Assembly (NCBI GenBank): GCA_030407005.1
Contig: JAUDYN010000002.1
Span: 3,596,001-3,660,000, forward strand
Origin: Desarmillaria ectypa
Taxonomy: Eukaryota > Basidiomycota > Agaricomycetes > Agaricales > Physalacriaceae
Length of the DNA: 64,000 bases
Reading direction: 5' to 3'
Shown here: positions 58,070-64,000 of the stretch, one piece after another
Numbering within the stretch: position 1 is the first letter of the stretch
Layout: the number at the start of each line of letters is the position of its first letter
The notes under the pieces: model-generated
The model's input: the letters and a program-made list of their open reading frames with translations, nothing else
Told to the model about the DNA's origin: nothing
Database searches by the model: none
Position numbers and translations under genes: made by a program

Positions 58070-59923
58070 TCACTCGTTTGTGAATGCACCGGGATTTACA
58101 CTATCTTCAAATAGCTCATCGCCACTTTCAGCCGTCGTCGTGGAAGGAGTATGAGGGAGAGATAGTTGGTTCATCTCAGATGTAGACTGTGCTTGGCTTT
58201 CAGCCACCACACCCTCCATATCGTCCTCTTCACGGAGCCTTTGTGCATATGCCGGGAGAAAGCCATCCGCGATTAAGCCATCAACTATCTCCTTGACGTT
58301 CTCTTCGACGTTGAAATCGTCAAACGTCGAACCTAATGGTGGGAGCATCATATGGTTCTTCGACGGCCAATACGGGCCGTTTATTGGTGGTGGAAACTTG
58401 GCTAGGTCGGGAATTTCCTGACTGAGAATAAGCAACGGAGGCATAAACCCGTTGCAGTTCGGGTCCGTAGGCGTGTCGGGGGGAGCCGTCTTGGGCCGTT
58501 GCTGCGAGTCATCGACTAGAGGTATCACGCCAGAGGCGTGTTCGTTGATGAAGTCGTCAAAGAAGGGTAGGTCCATAGACCATGATTCTGATGGTACAGT
58601 CGACAACCTTGAAGGGCTAGGGGGAGGTGTTTTGGCACTTGTAGCTGGTTGAGGGTTCTTGATGGACGTTTGAGGGTTCCCGGGAGCATTTGTTTGTCGA
58701 GGGGTAGGAAATAGCTGAGGAGACTCTTGCTTTATGTCGAACTGCGAAGACTTTCGTAACTCACACCTGATGGAAGTTGGACATGTAACTTACTCGAAAA
58801 GGAATCGGCCGGATTCCAGGAATTGTGGGCGAAGGGTTGGAGGCTTGCCTGGGAGCGTTGCTTGTAGAGGGTTCCTGGCGAGACGAAGCACGGCTGGAAC
58901 TTCTACAACTACTGTCGGCTAAGATATTGAACTTGCAACGAGAATACGTACGCGTCTGATGGAGTAGTTGCGGCTTGTTCCTTCAAAGCCTTCTTCCTGG
59001 CCTCGGTTTCCGCCTTCGTAGGTCTCTGTGAAGTGCCAGTGTCAGAGTATGGTTAACAGTCGAAGGTAGAAATAACGTACCCCGGGTCCTCGACGTTTCT
59101 TAAAGAGAATTGGGGACTGGGGAGGAGGGACTTTCTGTATCTTTGAATTCCTCGGTACTGGTTCTTTGGAATCTGAGACCTTCCTTTTGTTTTTTCGATC
59201 ACTCTGAACAGATTCCGGAGCCCGAGGGGGCACATATGGCGGGTCATTTTGGTCCTGCTGAATGTTGTATTGCAGTGGCGCCGAAGTGTAATGAGGAGGT
59301 GGCACTCGCTGATGACCACGAACTTGGGTGACCTGTGGGTAAGGCTGGTGTGGCATCAGGACGCCGTGTATCTGTCGTGAAGGAGCGGCGGGATATTGAG
59401 GTAAAGGCGCAGGGTGGTTGTGAGGAAGAACATGCCCTTGAGGCAGCGGGTAAGGCTGAGTTGACGATCCACAAGGTGGTAAGTGTTGAGGCTCTGGTCT
59501 TTGTGATGGTGGGAAAGCCACGCCGCTTTGGTGTAGATATGTCCCAGCGGGGGGAGTACTCCCTGGGTGTCGCTGATATCGTTGTACGTCGAGGGAAGTC
59601 GGATGGACATTTGTGTGACGATGAGAGGCATTGGCTAATGCTGGCATCTGAGTATAGGTGGCGTTCCTCATTGGTTGAGGAGGTCCGTAGGAAATGTTAT
59701 GTAGCTGAGGATGCGAAGGCGGATAAGGTACCATTCGTGATAATTGTTGGGGGTGGGAGTGTAAGTGGGGCGTGGGTGACATATCGTTCCTGTAGCCTGC
59801 TGATAGGTAGGGGCGGTTCGGCTGTCGGAAAATTCCATGCGAATAACCGGAGGGGGTACCGTTGGCGTCAGCATGATTGGTGCTGGTGGCGGAAGAAATT
59901 GGAAGAAGATAAGGCTCTGTCAT
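58070..59923 (-). CDS. Pro/His/Gln-rich protein with an AT-hook motif
   Basis: The ATG at 59923 opens an exon running into an intron just after GTACCCCG (near 59082); further exons reach a stop at 58070. Seen: about 270 residues of low-complexity Pro/His/Gln/Tyr-rich sequence with no fold, then a basic stretch KKRRGPGRPTKAE. Its GRP core, created exactly across the first splice junction, is an AT-hook for minor-groove DNA binding. Ser/Pro-rich sequence and an acidic C-terminal part (VEENVKEIVDGLIADGFLP) follow. The mixture suggests a chromatin-associated or transcriptional regulator. No named orthologue is known to me. Confidence 0.8.
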
Positions 59924-61506
59924 TGTAAAGATGGGTGGAAATCAAAGGCAAGGTAATGAAATGTGGCAGGACAGATGCTTTGCCTGCTTTATACCGCGAC
60001 GCGACATGCGAAAACGTGACTTGGGAGCTACCGCTTTAGGTCATGCCGCTTCGACTGAAGCAGTGGGGGGATTTACAAGTCAAGACGACAAATTAAACTG
60101 AAGCATTGACTGTGTCCTGGCAAAGGCAGGGCTGGCCGTTTGATCAAGACAAGCTCGCTTCAGCGAAGATTAAACAACTCACAGCAAAAATTGCTAACGC
60201 TTCGTACGTTAGTTGCTCTAAGGCGGGAGGATTGGCATCCTGTTGTTCCTCTGCTTAAAACACCTCCGACTTATATTCACGCTGCTCGTCATTAGGCATT
60301 AAATCCGTGGTCGCCGCCATAGAATGTCCTTGACATGAGCGTAAGGATATTGTCCCGGACACGTTGCCTACCGCGGGGCTAGGGGTTATTCCAAACCCTT
60401 CATTATTTCGATCCGCTCCAACTACAGGAGAACAATTGGCGGATGAAAGAAGAGCTACGAACGAGTATATTGGCGCCTAGTTCCCGTTGAATGCAGGTCC
60501 ATCGTTTTTGTCAGTGGTCAAAAGCTCTCGATAATTTGCTTCCGTTCAACAAGGGCCGCTTTGATAAAGCAAAGAGGCATCACCTATATCTTGGACCACC
60601 AGAACAAAGACACATCTTCTGTGTCGGTTCAACGGAGGAACACTAACAGGCATAAGAGATCCGTGAAACAGTACTACACGATCTAACAGGAGTTGGCCTG
60701 TTTCGATGGACGACTCGGAGTACTGGCCAGAAGTTGGATGGTCAGGTCCTACTCATGCAGCAAAAGCGCACATAATAGACGCAATTTCTGAGGCATAGTC
60801 TCCGAGTATCTTGCTCCTGTCCAAACCAAACCAAGACAAGCGCTGAAGAACATGGCCCATGACGAGTCTATGAGGGGTTGGAGCTTTGGCAGGAACAGTA
60901 CAGATGATAGCGTTAATGATAAATAAAGATATTCGTCGTAGTGCGCTTTTTTGGTGGCCGTAGGTAGACGGAGGAAGTGAAAAGCAAAATGAAAGGAAGG
61001 ATTTACCGGTCAATTATCGGCAACTTGAGCGGCACGAGCTCGCCCGAACACGGTGCATGTCGGACACGTCCTTTTGCATTCATCTTCTGATTCCTGACGC
61101 TTGCATACCTGAGGCCTGGCCCGAAATTTGTTACTCGGTGATATGCAGAAGAAATGACCTATTAAAACTTTCCCTCTGTGCCATTAGCACCGACTGAAGT
61201 ATGAATAACCCAATCCGCGAATCTCTAACCTTTTTTTTCGCTTTCTCGATGTTATCTGTGGATAGGTCCCCTTGCTTTGCAAGTTTCTCCAGCAAATATA
61301 GATGTCTCACACGAGGACTCGAAAATCAGACCAGCTCGCCCAAGCTTAGTCTCCAGGTTGACCTTTTTCACGCCACCTTATCTATGAAAGCTGCTTCGCG
61401 ATTCGTATCGTTCCTGTTCTACTACGATCCTACCAATGCTTCGTTCTATTCTTTACAAGTCCTCGGCCCTCGCTACCAGAGCTTCCTATGACATTGGGCC
61501 TGAGTC
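59924..61506. other. Intergenic
   Basis: No supported gene. On the minus strand a cysteine-dense frame reads CKRQESEDECKRTCPTC near 61060-61110, and an 86-codon frame lies at 61013-60753. Neither has a start, motif or splice pattern I can defend. Confidence 0.4.
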
Positions 61507-62263
61507 ATGGTCACAGTGGACTTTGATCGTCTCTTCCAAGATATAATCGATACCGATAACGCTTCCAGCCAAGCGAATGTGTGTACAGCTGAGCCATCTG
61601 AACCTTTGAACGTACTCAAATTTCAAACGGTACGGTGACTTCTGTCTAACTCTCCGATGGCAGGAATCCTGACGCCTGCACTGACATTTGCTTAGTACAC
61701 TTACTTTGTTGTAGACGCGCCCTTTGACATCCTAGCAGGCACCAGCCCGACAACATCTAACGACGCATACTTCCCATTGACCTCCAAAATATTTGACGGT
61801 CTTACACTTGACATATTAGAATCACTGACCAGTGACCTGGGACATAGGTATGGGGAAACGGTGATCTCCTGTACGATTGGTACGTCAAATTGACGGTGGG
61901 TTTGAGGGGTTTGACGTCTAGGCCAGATGTATTCAAACTCTCCACACTCTTTGCATCCTATGTCATTGGGTCTGGTTCAGGACCACGATGTACTTCGATC
62001 TCGCCACCTCGAGGTGTAATCAATGTCGATAACATTTCTAGCCAATCCAAGGTCTGCCCGGCAGACCTTTCGAAAGCTTGAACAGACTGGGATGCTCCAT
62101 AGCTGTTCATCTTCTCAATGGTACAAATCCTGGCAGTTTTAAACTTCTGTGCTCTGGTTCCGTCGAAGTAGTTAGTTGGACAGTATCTACCAATCGGATG
62201 ACGTTTGCACAGGGTCTACCTAGCGTCTTGAATCTCATTAAACAACATGAATCATGACTGATA
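61507..62263 (+). CDS. Uncertain spliced ORF, unknown function
   Basis: From ATG 61507 (MVTVDFDRLFQDIID) splice-consistent exons can be joined: ACG then GTACGG to an acceptor TTAG before TYFVVDAPFDILAG, and CATAG before GTATGG to GTCTAG before PDVFKLSTLF. This gives an open frame of about 145 residues to a TGA at 62081. A further frame (SIAVHLLNGTNPGSF, SGSVEVVSWTVSTNR, SVLNLIKQHES) continues to 62263 and may be the true last exon. The signals look real, but I recognise no domain and cannot exclude a decaying gene. Confidence 0.4.
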
Positions 62264-62621
62264 GCACTACGTGCCTCGGCGTTGCCGAATGTCGTTGTCA
62301 GTCCTCGAGCCGGTCCATATGGAGGGGTCAAATTTTCAGGACGGAGGAGAACGATAATCCCAGATGGTTTACGTTGTCAACACCTTTTTCTTCTTCCCAT
62401 TCTTAACGAATCGGAGCTTTTTTACGAGATGAACCTACCGAAATCCGACGGAGTGTTAGTCCGGAGAATAAATCAGATAAATGTTATCAACCTTTTTGCC
62501 TGCCCTAAACTGAGCACGTGGTGGGGACGCGAAACTGTAGATAAAGCCTGAGCTTAAGCGCAGGATCCAACTAAACCCCCAACCTCTCTTATTCGTATAC
62601 TCAGCTACCGGCGTCGCAACA
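62264..62621. promoter_or_regulatory. Upstream region of the nucleoside hydrolase
   Basis: About 360 bp without coding signal before the nucleoside hydrolase ATG. It presumably holds its promoter; I see no strong TATA box. Confidence 0.4.
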
Positions 62622-63982
62622 ATGACCGATTTCAGGAAGAAAGTATGGCTCGACGTCGATCCAGTGAGTGGTTCTCCATCAATTTCACCGCCACGATTAC
62701 TCAATTACCCCCGAAAGGGTCATGATGATGCAACTGCCATCCTCCTCGCCCTTCACAGTCCCAAAATTGAATTACTGGGAATCTCTACGGTACATGTTTC
62801 GATCACTATTATCTAAGGTTGATGCTGAAATCTCGATTTCCAGACCCACGGAAATGCCCCCAGCGATCTGACTGCCATCAACGCTGCTAGGTGTTTGTTG
62901 GCATTCGGCGCGAAACCTCATATTCGTGTATACCCGGGTGCACCCAAGCCTCTTTTGAAGAACGTGCAGCATGATCCAGAGATCCACGGTCCTGATGGCT
63001 TGGGGGGCGTCGAAGGATTGGCGTCTGAGACCGATCCTGCCGTGTTGTCCTTGATCGCCAAGAATCCTGATGGCTCTGTCGCTCGCGCCCTCGAGGGTAT
63101 GTCTCAGGCCATCAAGAAGGTGTGGATCGAAGGTTCCGGCTCGGAGAAAGTGACCATCATCTCGAGCGGTCCCATGACCAACATCGCGCTGTTCATCTCA
63201 GTATATCCTGATCTGTTGGATGCCGTCGAGGAATTCGTGTTCATGGGCGGAGGTGTCGGCCTCGGAAATCGTGCAGCTGTTGCTGGTAAGTATTATTTTG
63301 TGCACATCATACAGCCGTGTTTCTAACTGGCGGAATAGAATACAACGTTATGTGCGATCGTAGGTACCTTTCAATTCGACGCGCCTATTCTATCTAATAT
63401 ATTTCATCCCGTGCAGCTCATGCGGCTCAGATCGTTTTGAACGCGCCCGTTCGCACAGTCATGATCCCTATCAACGTCACCCACACGGCCATCGCGACCA
63501 AGGATGTTATGAGAAAGCTCTTATCGCCTGCGGCAACCGGAGGGTCGGACGCGCCGTTGCCCAAGCCTGAAACAAACCTCAGGTATACCCTTTCGACTCT
63601 CATTGGATACTTTGCAGAGTCGTACAAGTCGACCTTCGGTTTTATGGACGGCCCGCCAATGCACGATGCGCTGACGGTTGCGTATGCTGCTCACCCCGAG
63701 CTCTTCACTGCAACTCGATTCCGAGTTGACGTCGAGCTCGCCGGTACCCATTCCAGTGGACAGACTGTTGTCGATACATGGAAATACCAAAAGACCGATG
63801 ATTCATGGGGCCCCAGCGGGAAAAATTGTTTGGTTGCTGAAAAAGTCAAGGTGTGTAATGTAAAGTCGTCCCAAGACAGTGCGCTGAATGCATTACTTGC
63901 ATAGGCGGATGGGTTTTTCGACATGTTCTTGGATTGCGTTTCCCGATGCGACAAGGTCTCGCCGTTGAACCTCCAAGCTTGA
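62622..63982 (+). CDS. Inosine/uridine-preferring nucleoside hydrolase
   Basis: Six exons (62622-62663, 62718-62789, 62844-63285, 63339-63359, 63417-63850, 63905-63982) encode 362 residues. Family: IU_nuc_hydro enzymes cleave the N-glycosidic bond of ribonucleosides, using Ca2+, for purine and pyrimidine salvage. Seen: the N-terminal Asp cluster DVDPGHDDA, formed across the first splice junction. Also present are GISTTHGNAPSDLTAINAAR, the SGPMTNIALF segment, VFMGGGVG, EYNVMCDPHAAQ, and MIPINVTHTA in place of the usual PLDVTH. The last is FMDGPPMHDALTVAYAA, carrying the catalytic His-Asp pair. No signal peptide, so cytosolic. The stop at 63980-63982 lies just inside the window. Confidence 0.94.
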
Positions 63983-64000
63983 AGATATGATCGGATGGAA

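Overview
The window is nuclear DNA of a filamentous basidiomycete, most likely a mushroom-forming agaricomycete. The genes are dense and broken by many short (about 45-70 nt) GT-AG introns. The protein set is typically fungal: Golgi apyrase, Zn2Cys6 transcription factor, Fre-type metalloreductase, Cdc4, Doa1 and a GPI-anchored wall protein. All gene models were built by hand from reading frames, splice sites and family motifs; the joined exon lengths that I totalled are multiples of three. There are no CRISPRs, operons or recognisable tRNAs.

Region 1 (1-1.8 kb) holds a YND1-like Golgi apyrase on the minus strand, cut by the window edge. Region 2 (2.2-24.2 kb) is the most striking part: a tandem array of five intact, secreted type-B carboxylesterase/lipase genes on the plus strand. 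All five share one 14-exon structure, and decayed relics of the same gene lie between or beside them. The last copy (E) converges on an intact ferric-reductase-type gene (24.3-26.3 kb). Downstream of copies A-D lie broken antisense copies of that reductase's terminal exon, so the duplicated unit was 'esterase plus reductase tail' and the E-reductase pair is the probable source. The array also shows patchwork sequence sharing (gene conversion), a GC-AG intron in four of five copies, a changed nucleophile elbow in copy B, and a broken RecQ-like helicase between D and E.

Region 3 (27.3-40.1 kb) holds single-copy genes: a small GPI-anchored protein, a Ser/Pro-rich protein, a 2-oxoglutarate/Fe(II) oxygenase, a nuclear protein with two WPAK (PWWP/Tudor-like) segments, and a 12-exon, 923-residue Zn2Cys6 transcription factor. 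Region 4 (40.2-46.4 kb) is gene-poor and I recognise nothing in it. Region 5 (46.5-64 kb) is mostly housekeeping: Cdc4-type F-box/WD40 protein, PPIL1-type cyclophilin and D-aminoacyl-tRNA deacylase from a shared divergent promoter, Doa1/Ufd3 (PLAA), an AT-hook protein, an uncertain spliced ORF, and an inosine/uridine nucleoside hydrolase.

Functional links are limited. Cdc4 and Doa1 both belong to the ubiquitin system but are not adjacent. The esterases are predicted to be secreted hydrolases whose copy number, with promoter and coding region duplicated together, suggests raised enzyme dose or substrate diversification. The adjoining metalloreductase appears to have been only a bystander in those duplications.
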